Part shown: in pieces, positions 1 through 12,248 of the stretch
Numbering within the stretch: the first letter of the stretch is position 1
Layout of the letters: each line of letters starts with the position of its first letter
DNA from: Deuterostichococcus epilithicus
Lineage: Eukaryota; Chlorophyta; Trebouxiophyceae; Prasiolales; Stichococcaceae
Assembly (NCBI GenBank): GCA_033439295.1
Contig: JAVTLE010000001.1
Span: 2,232,001 to 2,296,000 of the forward strand
Length of the DNA: 64,000 bases
Direction of reading: 5' to 3'
Notes under the pieces: generated by a model
The model's input: the letters and a program-made list of their open reading frames with translations, nothing else
Database searches by the model: none
What the model was told of the DNA's origin: nothing
Translations under genes and position numbers: made by a program

Positions 1-2440
1 GTGGAGCCCAGCGACCGACACACACCTCGCAGCGCAGTACTCTGCAGATGACATGTCGGGTGCGCGCCGGTCTTTTGAATATAAAAATTAATAAAAATCT
101 TAATGTATTCACAATAGCACCTGCTCTCAGCTTGAACGACTAGCAACGTCCAACCCTGGCCATGCAGCGCGCGCGCCATCAAGGCCGCGCTCCAAGGCGT
201 GCTTGCGCTTGGAAGGCGCGGTTGTGCATCTTGCCATGGAGGCAGGCCAGGCGGAGTGCGCGGCGGCGATGCAGCGGGCGCTGGGCCTGGTTACGGACGC
301 CGCCCGAGCCTCACGAGCACAGTGGCGCCAGCCGGAAAGCAACGGGGATGTTACTCCATCAACCCAACTGCTCTCTGCTCGACTGCGTCGGCAGGCAAAG
401 CAGAGTGCAAGGCGGCGCTGCAGCGGGAGCTTGGCCTGCCGGTGGACGCCTCGACACCACTCATCGGCTTCATAGGGCGGCTGGACCACCAGAAGGTGGG
501 CGTGCCCACGAACTTTGACTTACATAGTGGGACTACTTGTACTGCTCTCTGTGAAGCGCTCATTGCAGTGTGCCAATGCAAAGCAGGAGACAGGATCGCC
601 AGCAGTCAGGCCTTCCATCCACGGGCGCAGTCTGAAACAAGGGTTCTGAGGTGCACCATCTCTGCCGCAGGGTCCCGACCTGGTGCTGGCGGCCGCCGGC
701 GAGTTGTCGGCTCGCGACATCCAGGTGCGCGCCTGCCGCCTGATGCCGATGCGTCCTGTCACGCAGCGCTAGCATACAACGCTCACACCTTCTGCCGGGT
801 CCACAGCCTGTGTGCAGACGGACTGTCAAAGTTCTGTAACATAACACATTGCAGTTGAAGCCGCAGGACGGCAGGAGGGACTTGCTTGGCAAGATGGAGG
901 ATGTGCACCCTCGCTCAAACCCAGGCCAAAGCATGTCCCCTCCTGACCCTCTCCACGTGACGAACCACCGTCCTGAAGTGCGCTCCCGCTTCGTGCAGAC
1001 AGTGATGCTGGGCAGCGGGGTGGAGGAGTTCGAGTCGGCGATGCGGGAGACAGAGCGACAGCACCCCAACCACTTCCGCGGCTGGGTGAATACATTGGCC
1101 GCCTCCTTGCCCTGCCCTGTATCTCAGGCACAGGTGTCCGACCAGCATCCTGCAGCGGCAGCGCCGCAGCCGCGGCCGCGCCGGGTGTGTGGCTCAGCTG
1201 CTGCCTCGCCCTGCTTGCAAGTTTTGAGATGCGACCGCCTTGAGCTCGCGGCAGCAGCGCGGGGCGGCGGCGTGCGTCGGGTCGGCGCGTCTGGTTTGCG
1301 CTGGGCTTGTCGACTGGGACATGGCAAGCGCATACCCAAAATCCCCAAAATCCCGAAGAAGAGAGTGTAGTAAGGTCCCGAGGGGTATCGACCTCCCATG
1401 TCCAGCTCAGGAGTGTCGTCCTGCAGGCGTGCCAGAACGCTGCAGACAGCGTGCATGCCTCAGCCTTTGCCCGTGTGATCCAGCCTGTCGACCGGGTGCT
1501 TTGCACGCCGCGCAGGTGGGCTTCTCCATCCCGGTGGCGCACCGCATGATTGCTGGCTGCGATGCACTGCTGATGCCCTCCCGCTTTGAGCCATGCGGCC
1601 TGAACCAGCTGTTCTCCATGGCCTACGGCACCGTTCCCATAGCGCACGCGACCGGCGGGCTGCGGGACACCATCGCGCCCTACCAGCCCGACAAAGCAGG
1701 CGCGCCATCTGCTTTTGCTTGGAAATGCTGGCACTGCTGAATTGCTTGCTTGCTTACAAACCCAATGGCAGCAACGGTGTGACTGTGCCTGCAAGTGCTG
1801 ACACCGCAAACCTGGTGTCTGTTGACAAGGCAGCTTGAACCAGGGGCCTGCGGCAGTCTTGCAGCAGGTAGGGCCGGCGGCTGTCCTGCCGGAGAATCTC
1901 GCGAGCAGATGATGACGCCTGCCGCCAGATCTCGTGAAGTGTGTGCTCCCTGCACGCCGTGCGCCGGTGCGCAGGACGACAGCATCAGATCATGCTCGAG
2001 GTGGCGCACTGGTGCTGACGATGATGGGTCATGCGACACAGGCACGCCGGAGTGCGGCAGCGGCTTCGTGTTCAGCCCGCCGGAGGCAAACGCCATGCTG
2101 CAGGCCATCGACCATGCGGTGCACCTGTTCAGGTGCCTCCCTCTTCACATGCTCCGGTCGTAAGCCAAGTCAGAACAGCCTTCTGGTTGTTTTGGTGTCA
2201 CACCTTGGAGGGCGCACCCTGCGGAGACACCAGCCTGAAAACGTTTGGCAGCAGGACGCTTAAGCCCCTGCGCGCGTACGACGCTCCCTGCGCCTGTCGC
2301 CGCACAGGAACGACGAGCGGGCGTGGAGGGGGCTGCAGGCGGCGGGCATGGCGCAGGACCTGAGCTGGGAGAAGGCAGCGAAAGAGTACGAGCAGCTGTT
2401 TGGCTGGGCGCTCATCGACCCTGCAGTGCGGCCATGGTAG
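1..2440 (+). CDS. Soluble starch synthase, 3' part (GT5 glycosyltransferase)
   Basis: This gene transfers glucose from ADP-glucose to growing starch chains, presumably in the plastid. The window holds only its C-terminal, GT-B catalytic half. Exons read in order: about 394-495 ([12 protein letters not shown], then [11 protein letters not shown]); 671-724 ([18 protein letters not shown]); 999-1085 (VMLGSG, ending FRGW); 1516-1695 ([41 protein letters not shown]); one ending near 2132 ([16 protein letters not shown]); and a last exon from about 2309 ([17 protein letters not shown]) to a TAG at 2438-2440. The RFEPCGLNQ and [12 protein letters not shown] motifs are the family's nucleotide-sugar site. 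The donor after 1695 appears to be GC rather than GT and the next acceptor is not settled. The N-terminus and KTGGL end lie off the left edge. Family call is firm; isoform (I, II or III) is not assigned. Confidence 0.9.
163..320 (+). pseudogene. Decayed extra copies of a starch synthase exon
   Basis: Just upstream of the intact exon encoding [18 protein letters not shown] (from about 394) lie two weaker relatives. One at about 251-311, preceded by the same style of GGCAG acceptor, reads [20 protein letters not shown] second, poorer one at about 170-215 reads [14 protein letters not shown]. After about 60 nt the first copy loses similarity to the real exon, and it lacks the conserved GRLDHQK continuation. 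I infer exon duplication with decay; alternative splicing use cannot be excluded from sequence alone. Confidence 0.5.
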
Positions 2441-3279
2441 GTAGGGGCTGTCGGCGGCTCGGGAATCGAAAAGCGGCGTTGCCCGTGTGCTGGGAGAAGG
2501 CGGCGAGGCAGAAGGTGCAGCTCTTTGGTCGACTGCGCGTCAAGCCCGCCGTGCGGGCCGGATTGAAGCAGGCGGCTGCTCCGGCTTTCTGGTGGGACTA
2601 TTGAGCGCCTGGCGCGGGCCACCAGCGGGGGTGGTACCACGGGCGGGACCGCGATGCACCATCGAGAGAGGCGAATGGAGCCGTGTCAGCATGTTGAGAC
2701 CTCGAGAGACTCGGGAGTGCACCCTGACACCACTGAGAGCTGTAACAAGCCTCGCCGCAGAGGCTCACAGAGACAAGTCAGAGGCTTCGGTGAAGGAGTC
2801 GGGGATTGCGCCCTTTTATGTTCAAGCTAAGTCTACTGCGATTCGGTCTTACGGCCTGAAAACACAGCACCCGCTCCTCGGAAACAGTGCCTTAAAAACT
2901 CACAAAGTTATTTGCATGAACATGCACACCCTCTGACCACAATACCTGCTTGCTCTTCGCTTCACTTGCAAGTATCACATGCAAGTCGCCTCTCCTTCGC
3001 CTCCAACCACTATCAATCTCACACCACTGCATCAACCAATTCCCTCCGAGTAGATCGGCAAACCTATCGTCTTTGAGGTTGGCCTTGTCTCAATATGGCG
3101 GAGTGTGGTGCAGTGGTGCGGCCTGTTCTAGCGGAAACACAATACTCGCTCGGCCCAAACTTGATCAGCTCACTTCATAAACAATGTTTGCTGTAAATCC
3201 CCATCTTCATGCCATCTTCACACAATGCAGGCCTTCGACACGTTGCCGTTGGGGTGCAGCTTGATGAGTGCGCAGCCCC
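2441..3279. other. Convergent intergenic region, starch synthase / ferric reductase A
   Basis: This stretch holds the two facing 3' untranslated regions. I saw no family-like peptide in any frame, apart from short chance reading frames, and no repeat or structural RNA that I could support. Confidence 0.5.
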
Positions 3280-6200
3280 TCACAGCTCCCACGTCTCCTG
3301 TGCGGCAGCATGCAGACACAACATGTGTCAGTCACCATCGCTGATGTGCATTCGGAATCCTGGCTGGTCACATCATTTGCCTGTGTCTCTGGGAAGCAGT
3401 CGCATGCGCCGGACCCAGCAGAAGCGCAGGGTTCAAGGTAAACCTGTCCAGGGGGTCATTTGGCACTTGGCTTCACCGGTCCTCCTTCTGCCATTGCGGC
3501 GCACCTGGTGGAAGTGCAGGGCTGGTGAGCTGCGGGCGCGAGCGCTGTTGATTCTGGCGACCAAACGCTTGGTGGCTTGCACCATGCCGTGCGGGCCTGC
3601 GGCGAGCAGTGCGGTCGTCAGGAGAGGTCAACACAGGTCGCGGCACACTGCAGCGGTACCCTCGTGGATACGATGTCAACAGTTAGGCAAATTCTTGGCT
3701 TCGTCGCGTCCGACGCACGACCGTTTCTCCAGGTCTGTGTTGCTACAGTGCAGAGCACGGCGCCACACACACAGGGCAGGGCCACAGTCACGCTTCTGGG
3801 TCGGGGCTGCAAGAGGGCCCACCTGCGGCGTAGACGCCGACGTCGGCGCCGCCTTGCAGCTCGGCGGCCTCGGTGACTGCCTCCGCGAGCGTCGCGCCGA
3901 TGTCGGGCCGGTGCTCGCCGATGTCCAGCATTGCGCCCGTTTCGACAAACCCAACGCGGCCGCCGACCTGAGCGGGGGTGGACAGGTTTTGTGTACTCGA
4001 CCTTCAAAGGCGATTGCTGTCACGCCATACACTTGCAGCAGCGCAAACGCTGGCATTCAGTGCGCCAGGGGCCCGTGCACTCCCACGAAAGCTTTCCGCT
4101 ATGCAGCCTTGGTCCGACTTCGAAGGGTGCTTGATGATGTGGAGCTATGCAGGCTTGAAGCGGACGGCACCATGTCCCTCACCAGAGTGGAGGCAAAGCG
4201 GGCGGCCGGGCGGATGTCGGCGCGCATGATGGACGGGCTGCGCTTGTCGGCGGAGGCAGCTGCGCCGGCGTGGCGGGCGGCCCGCAGGTAACGGCATGCC
4301 TGCCACGCATGCGTGGCAAACACTGGCAGGCCGAGGCCGCCAACGAACATGCCGAGGAACCACAGGATGCCAAGCTGCGCAAAGTAAGGGAATGTGTGGG
4401 GATATGTCAGCAGGTTGACACGCTGTCACAGCAGCCTGAACGTCCAATTCTCGGCAGCGCGTATCACCATTTCAGCTGGCGTTGTGTCCGGTGAAATTTC
4501 AGTGACATCTTATGAATTTGATTGTCCTGGTTGACAGGGAAATCAATATGGTATTCCCCTCAATAGGCACAACAGGATTGCAATGATGAGCAAGATGAAA
4601 AGATTGCAGCAACCAACAAGCGCACCTTCCAGTAGTAGTCCGGATCGCCAGTGCCAATGAAGCTGCGCACAGAAACAGGCAACAGGTGAGGCTCTCACTT
4701 CTGGCATGGTGGCCATCAAACCCTGCACAGGAGGCGAACAATGCGGGCCCCAATCTGGGCACGAGGCCGATAGCCGCTTGACGAAGGGACACGCTGCTGT
4801 CCTCAGAGCCGGAGTCGCCGTTGTAGTGCCCAAACATTTTGCTGTTTAGAGGTGTGCAACAGGAGGCTGCCCACTTGAAGGCGTTGGTGACGAAGCCCTC
4901 GCCGAACCACACGCTTGCGCACGTCAGGCCGGCGAAACCGCCCAGGGCGACCAGCAGCACGACCAGAGCGCGGTGCAGCGGCCCCGCAGACTTGGGCTGC
5001 ACTGGCCTGCAGTCGAAAGGGTGCTTTGCTCATGCGATGCACATGTAGGACCTGGCATTTGTGGCATGGCGGTTATGGCATGGAGGGCTCGTTATCACCA
5101 GCAGTTGACTGCATCGTGTCGGCCGCTGTCAGCATTGGGTCTCGCCCAGAGCCTGACCACCGCCGCAGCGCGGCACTGTCAATCGCAGCGTCGCTGCACC
5201 CCATGGTTGCATCGACTGCTGCAACGAGACAGCCGCCAGCTGTCCTGTGCAAGACCAGTGAAACGGGCAAGACCCCGAACTCGCAAAGGGTCAGCAGCCA
5301 CCGCACCTGGCGAGGGAGAAGCCCAGGGGCGAGAACCAGGGGAAGCGCAGCGCGCCGCTCAGGTCCAAGGGGCAGCCACCACCGGCCTTGGGGCGCCCGC
5401 CGGACGCCTTGCCGCCGGCGTCGCTGCCGGTGTCGCTGGTGTCGCTGGAGGACAGGTCCGCCGGCATGGGTTTGATGGCCTCGGAGGCGATCTGCGTGAC
5501 ATGAGAATTGACCCTCAGGCATAGTTCCGGTGTTGGTCACCGCACCGGTTGTGCGACCCACATCGGTTGCGCTCAGAGCTCAGGCGTCTTCGCCATGTTT
5601 GCCGTCGCCTTTGGATCTCTTCCCAGAGCTTCGGGGCCATGCGATGGGGGAGGCAGCACATGCGGCAGGCGAGCTTGTCAGGCTGCTGATCCAGGGTGCA
5701 GGGAGGGCATCGCCACGTCAGTATCTTGTGACGAAGCTTTCAGATGTACCTGTTTGGGGTTGTTGCCGATGGAGGAGGCGCGCTCGATGTTGGCGCCCGT
5801 GTAGTGCAGCGTCACGCTCAGCCAGCCCTTGGGGTCGCTGCACACGTTCAGGAAAGATCTCCCTGGAGGGGGCTAGGGTTTCTGTCTGTTCAATGACAGC
5901 AACAATATGACGCACAGAGCTCAGCGGGCAGAACATCGAGCAGTTGCATCACGGCATCAGCACCCAGCGTATGTCTTGCCATTTCGATGGCGACAGGCAG
6001 GGGTCCTGGAAAGGCGTGGTCCGCAGGAGTTTGTGCTCCGCAGCGCTGAGAAGCGGTTCTCCCTACCAGAGAGCGGTTTCGGTGCACGATATGCAATTGG
6101 GTATGGGGGCACTGCGCACGCCTACTCACTTGGCGGCGTTGAGCACGGTCTCGTCCATGATGGTGAACTCGGCCTTGTGGCGCGCCGCCCACACCACGAT

Positions 6201-9200
6201 GACGCGGCGCGGGCCGATGAAGGTGCCCTCGCCGCCGCCCTTGGCGCGCTCAAGGATGAGGCTGTGGAGCATCGCCAGCACCGGGGAGATCTGCGATCAA
6301 GGTCAAGTTTGGGCAGAATTAGGGTCTTGAAGTTGTGAGGTGGGTACGGTTTGTTGATGTCATGCAAGTACATCGTCGAGGCGTCAACAGAAGGAAAGCA
6401 GGCTCTGTCAGCAATCTACCCAGCGTAAACATGCCCAGCCTTGGCTTCACGAGCCGCACAGGCCAGGTGCAAATGCTGCAGGAAAGCAACTGTAGGAGCC
6501 TCCCGAGCTTGAACAGATGAACAGGATGCCCTGCCGCTGCTTTGTGTCGGAGGCGAGCTGCAGTGGAACCAACCCACCCCGATGCCGCCGGTGACGCAGA
6601 CGAGCACCGGGTAACGCAGCCACGGCTTCTCCGAGTCCTGGATGCCGATGGGGCCCTGCACCCGTACGGGCACCGGCATGCCGGTAGACAGCAGGGACAG
6701 GAGGTCCTGGGGCCAGCAGACCCACGAAACGTGATCAGTCGGGGTGCCGGCAAGTTGTGCCGACATGCCGCGCACCAGCAGGTTGCGGGGTCACATGTGC
6801 GCACAATGTGCAAGGTGTGTCAAGTTGCGAGCTGGCATGGTGTATACTGGATGAGGTGTGGCAGGGATGCCGCAACTCGTGCTGGGAAGGAGTGTGCCAG
6901 GGGCAATGGCCGGTGAGGGCCCGAGCTACGATTCAGCAAATGCTTCGCACACGAGGCGGGGGACGACCAGGCATAGGGATGCCAGAGCCACTGTCGCGAA
7001 GTGTACTGCTGCAGATGAACAACTGCAAAAAGTGGTTATCAGGTTTAGACACATGGAGCACGCACCGTGGTGAAGGAGCCGTACTTCTTGGTGTTGAATG
7101 TGACCCGGTTGCCCAGGACACGCGACACTGTGAAGGGATGCCAGCCTGCAGTAGCAGCGACGCAGAAGATCTGAGTGCCAACTCTAATGACATAGCCAAC
7201 GTGAGCAGCGTGCAAACAAAACGGACAGGAACTCGTGAGAAGGACCCGGAAGGCAGATAGGACGCACTCCAGCGGGAGACAGACGGGCAGTTGATGACGA
7301 ACTCGTGCATCGGCTCGACTGGCGGGTGGGCCTGCAGCATCACTGTCTGGATCAGAATGTGCGCCGCCGCCACTGTCTGTCGACAAACTCCAGGCTTGAG
7401 CTGAAGTCGTTGCTGCTGCATATGAGTGTGCGACTGGCGAGATGCAGACTCGCTACTCAGCATGCTCGTCGGTTCACATCTCACCTCGTCCAGGGTGAGG
7501 TCCCAGGTGACAACGCTCTTGTCGTCGCTGAGGGTGGCGGAGGTGATGGCAGACATGCAGCTGCCCTGGGCGAAGCGCATGACGATGTCCACGAACCAGG
7601 GGATCAAACTTGGGATGTAGTACAGCACCATCGCGCCGTCTGCAGCAAGTCATCAGGACGCATTGAAGTCAGTGTCTGTGGTGTCTGCTGCGGCACCTGG
7701 GACATCGCGGCAGTAATGCTGTGCCAACAGATCTCCATGGGTGTTGATCATGCACAATCGCTGTGCATGATGCCGATGGGGCTGCGGCATGCAGGGTCGC
7801 AACCAGGCTGTATTGTCTGCGTTTGCCGACATGTGTTAATTGACAGGATGTCAGGGGAGACACTCACAGTGGACGGCGCCAAAGAACAGCACGATGATGT
7901 ATCCAGCGATGTGAGTGACGTAGAACACCTGAGGGTGAGTGACACAATGAGCATCTCGACTTCCGTACAGTGCATGCTGCCCTCAGAAGAAGAGACGCGA
8001 GATGCACCAGCTGGTGAAAAGGCGTTGGCTCAGCCGCAGCCTAGCCACCTCAAGCCGCCGTGCTGGCGTGTCCAGGCCGTGGTCAGATTATCACATGGCG
8101 TGCTAATCAACCTGACATTGCGTCAACAGGCTGCAGGGCGCACCGTGAACCACTTCCGACGGATGTAGTAGAGAGAGGTGATTTGCAGCGCCAGGCCGCC
8201 AAACCAGGACAGGGAGCCCGGCAGGAATGGGATGGAGTCCCTCCACGAGCTGAACTCCGGCCAGAAGCTGTGCGCAAGACCGGCACACGGCTGGGTCTTC
8301 ATGACAGGCAAGGGTGTGGCGCCTGCTCGTGAGGGCATGCGGCAGCACACGGCCTATGGGCATGCAGGGGACACCTGGTCGTCTGGCCCTTATGGTTGAG
8401 ACAGCACGGAGGCTGTGTGACGCTGAAAACGGACCAACAATGACACTTGCACGTGCCGAGGCAGCCACATGCAGCAACGAGATGACGCAGGGGCGCACTT
8501 GTTCTCAATGCCCCAGAGGATGAAGTAACCCACGCCGTGGGCCGTCATTACCCACATCGTAACATGCCCCATCCACCTGTGAAACTTGATCATCTGCATT
8601 TGCAAAGAAAAAAATTGTTCGTCATCACGACGAAGGTGGGGGCACGGACTGCAAAGGTGTCACAAAAATGGAAGCGAACACTCAATGCGACAGAGGCAAT
8701 GCACGAGGCGCCTCAGTGCAGGTCTCACCTGGGCCCAGGGGATGCCTGCGGTCGCAGAGCAAGCCACAGATCTCAGTCGAAAGGCAAGTCGCAGCAGCTC
8801 ATGGATTATGGAGCAGCACCTTGCAAACTTTCCAAACCACGACTTTAGAACAGCCACTGCTGGGCGGCCATCCCTTGTCTTGTGACAAATGACTGCTGGA
8901 GCCTTGCCGCCCAACACCCAGGAAATCATGCCAGCGACATGCGCTTGGTACCTAGCTAGTAGCAAACCCCAAATGGCAACATTCTACATGCTGAGCAACA
9001 CAGCAACGACTCACCGAGCATGTGGTTGAGGAAGGAGTCGTGGGCGCAGGGCCAGAAGAGGCACAGGAAGCATGGCAGCAGGGCCAGGCCGAAGCACAGC
9101 GACCACCTTCGCGCAGGAAAGAACGGTGAAGGTCCACTTCTCTGGCCTTCCGGATCATGTACAGCTGTGCACATGCAGCTTGCACTCCATGCAGCTTGCA

Positions 9201-11503
9201 CTCCACATCAGGCATCGATAGGGAGTGTGCGTGAGGATTGAGCAAAATGCAATGCGCACGCTTCCAGATCGACCAAGGCGCGGTCATGGTCGCCGACGTC
9301 GACGACCTGCCATGCTGCACGAGCAGGAGTGACACCGTCAGGCGCGCACGTTCAGGGTATTAAAGTGACCGCACATCAACTCGCTGTCAGACAAGAGTTT
9401 TCCGGCCTGCAAATCATGCCAGTGGCAATGCGCCGTGGCGTCACTTGCCAATGTCGCTTTGAAACTCAAAGCACACTGCTTGCCGGCCGCTCATGCAGCC
9501 AGGGCCACACACGCCTGTTCTACCACTTCACAGATTGCAACGGAAGCATGGACGCACATGCGTCGTTGCGGTCCAGCTGGTTATAGAGGTAGTACTCGAA
9601 CCAGCTGACCACCGCTCCCATGAAGCCGATGTAGAAAAGCGCCTCCCCAAAGCTGAGGCCGCCGCACCACCAGGACCAGAAGCGGCGGCCGGGGACCTGC
9701 CACCCCAACACCCTGCCGATCTGCAAGACGAGGGACGCAGAGTTTGGCGAACATGCCGTGCGTGATGCAGTCAGGCAGCGCCCACCATGGTCGGCAGGCA
9801 GTGCGCTTGGAGCTGCCGCAATCACGCAGACAAGTGCGGTGCAGCCAGCGACGCGAGGCAGGGGTACTGGTGTGGGACGCAGCAGCACAAGCAATTCTCA
9901 GCAGCAGCCACAACAGATAAGGCCCTCTGCGCAGCGCGTGACGCACCTTTGCTCTGGTATTCGTGAAGCGCGGCCGCGCCTTTGGCAGCGCCTCGGTCAG
10001 CGATATGGCGAGCGACGCCACGATCACCGGCACCACCACCGCCATGAACCCGGCCTGCGTGCAGACCGTGTCTCGACGTGTCAGCCCACGCGGTAGCCTG
10101 GCTGGCAGACACTGCAGGTAGCTGCCCGTGCAGCAGTGCATCATCACTTGTGCTCGTGCTGGCAAGACCGCATGTCAGCCAGCGCATATCATACTTGCGA
10201 ATGCATCGCACACCAGCGAGTAGTGATCCCACAGTAGGCTCGTGTAGGAGCCGTAGTGGTACCTGCAACAGCCAGGCCACACATCAGCAGGCGCATGTGC
10301 CTTTCCATAATGCGCATGTCCCCGTGCGCGCGCACAGGGCATCACCCCCGGCTAAGGCGCCACCGTGAACAAGAGAGCGTCAGCACCCGGGAGCATCCAA
10401 ACACGCACTTGATCTCCCACAAGGTCGTCGAGCTGAGATTGTAGAAGTCCGCCAGCCATCCACGCAGGAGCATGAACTGCATGTGAGGATGTCATGGGAA
10501 TTGGTTGAGAGCTACAATATGAGTGCGTCACAGATTCGATAGCACTCTTCCGCTGTGCATCGATCGGCGCTGGCCGGAGCGCACGCGCCGGAGCGCACCC
10601 GCGGTGCTTCCCAGAGGCAGCAAAACGGCGGGCAGTAAATCGATGTTCATAAGAGCAACAATGTTCAACCGATTGGTGTCAGGAGTGGCACACGCCATCC
10701 GTGCTTGCGCCAGCCAGCGCACGTGCATCAAGTCGGATTTTCGACACTCGCGTGGATGCTGCCAAATGAGCACTCAGACCCACATTTAATGAGGAATAAT
10801 TTGGACGCTTTTGTACAAAACATTTATTAGCTCGCAGGTCAGTCACGTTCGCAGAGCAGCCTTTCGAGTTTGTCCGAACCAGGGGGCAAAACGGGGGATG
10901 TTGAATGCGGAGCATCTTGCATCTGTACATCGAACTACTGCAACACGGCAATGTGGTGTTCCGCTGCGTTGCGACAGAATCCAGCCTACCGCATTGCAGT
11001 GCTGCCTCGATGCACACGCACTACAGATATTTCCTGCAGTCACGTGGGAATGACTGATGCAGCACAGGGCCAGGGGTCCACCGCCGTGTTGCAGCCCGTC
11101 GCCGCTCGGCCATCCAGACTTTATTGTAGGTGAATGGTCATGCACCGTGTATACGAACTGTGCATGCTTTCGTGGCTGGCACTCACGAACGGTTCTGGTT
11201 GATGGCCGGTCAATTACAGGGGGCCATTCAGCGGCACGCTGAGGCGTAGCGCAGGCGGCGATCTGCCCGGGATATCCTGGCACTGAAGGCGCAGGCGCCC
11301 AGCCTTGGCTTGCCATGTGTCCCCGACGCGGCACTTCTTTCGGCTATAACGTGCGTACGCATGCACGATGGATTGCCGAAGCGAAAGCGGAGGCAAAGGC
11401 GGCGACTCACCAGCCAGAAGGCGACGCTGAGCCAGGCAACGGTCAGCAGCGGAATCCGCAGCAGGTCAGCCGCCCGAGAAGGCATGGCCGTCCCGGCGGC
11501 CAT
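3280..11503 (-). CDS. Ferric-chelate reductase A (FRO/FRE type, heme-FAD-NADPH membrane reductase)
   Basis: It should pass electrons from NADPH through FAD and two b-hemes across the membrane to reduce ferric iron. The start ATG at 11503 opens a 31-residue hydrophobic exon (11411-11503, RIPLLTVAWLSVAFWL). Then follow membrane exons near 10.45 kb (LADFYNLSSTTLWEIK), 10.0 kb, 9.65 kb (GWQVPGRRFWSWWCGG, SWFEYYLYNQ), 9.06 kb, 8.58 kb (heme helix FHRWMGHVTMW) and 8.2 kb. The FAD motif HPFTV is at about 7.14 kb. The NADPH motif TGGIGV (about 6.58 kb) splices to ISPVLAML (about 6.28 kb). Two further membrane helices sit inside the C-terminal half (near 4.95 and 4.35 kb), as in plant FRO proteins. 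The last exon is ETWEL-stop (TGA at 3280-3282), the typical aromatic/acidic tail. At least 18 exons. A Nox oxidase role is less likely given the FRO-like inserted helices. Confidence 0.9.
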
Positions 11504-12248
11504 GGCCGCACGCGCGCTGCTGATCGATAACGGCCCGTCGTACTACTTGGTAAGTGCCACAGGGTTAACAGTCCGCGGACGCACGGAAAGAGCGTCAGCT
11601 AGTAACAATCGGACTTTCTGCTCAATCTGAGGCACCGCAGCCTGGGTCCGGCGCCGTTGAGACCCTGGCTGTGTGGAGTGCGCGTGCATGCGTGCGCGCT
11701 GACGAGGACGAATGACTCATGGGGGTGCAGCAGTGCAGGTGGTGTGCAGGTGCAGCAATGATGGATGGTCTTCGGCTTGTGAATCAGTTCAAGTTTAAAA
11801 GTGTATTGGCAATGGTGCAACAAAGGCATTGTCACTATCATCCAGCCAAACATCTGCAAAGTATGGTCATGCACGCAATCACACAGCCGCCACGCAGCCG
11901 ACACCAAACCACGACCCATCAGGCGGGCGTTCGACCTCAACACCGTCTATAACCACCGAAGAACACGGACCAGCTGCCTTCACATCCTCGCACAGAGCAG
12001 GTCGAGCCAATCCACGCCCGCCCCGGCCGCCGGCCGGGTGCATGCATGATCACAAGACTCACTGCTATGGTGTAAGTATGGGCGCCATTCATGGCAGCAG
12101 GTGCGAACTCCTCACTCCCTTTCGTGCCAGTGAGTTCTCACAGTAGATTCAACTTCGGTCATCCTTTCTCGGTCACTTCCCCATCACGACCCTTCACGGC
12201 CCTTCCCGTCCCGCCGCTAGCTGTGGTCCGGGCGCAGCTTGGGCTCTG
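11504..12248. other. Spacer between the two tandem ferric reductase genes
   Basis: It must contain the promoter and 5' UTR of reductase A (minus strand, right of 11503) and the 3' UTR of reductase B. I could not recognise a TATA box or an iron-response element with any certainty, and no additional coding segment stands out. Confidence 0.45.

Noticed and set aside
3230-3279. Extra C-terminal exon of ferric reductase A reading ALIKLHPNGNVSKACIV
   Set aside because: It lies just past the ETWEL stop in another frame. The same tail ends copy B, so this is probably chance.
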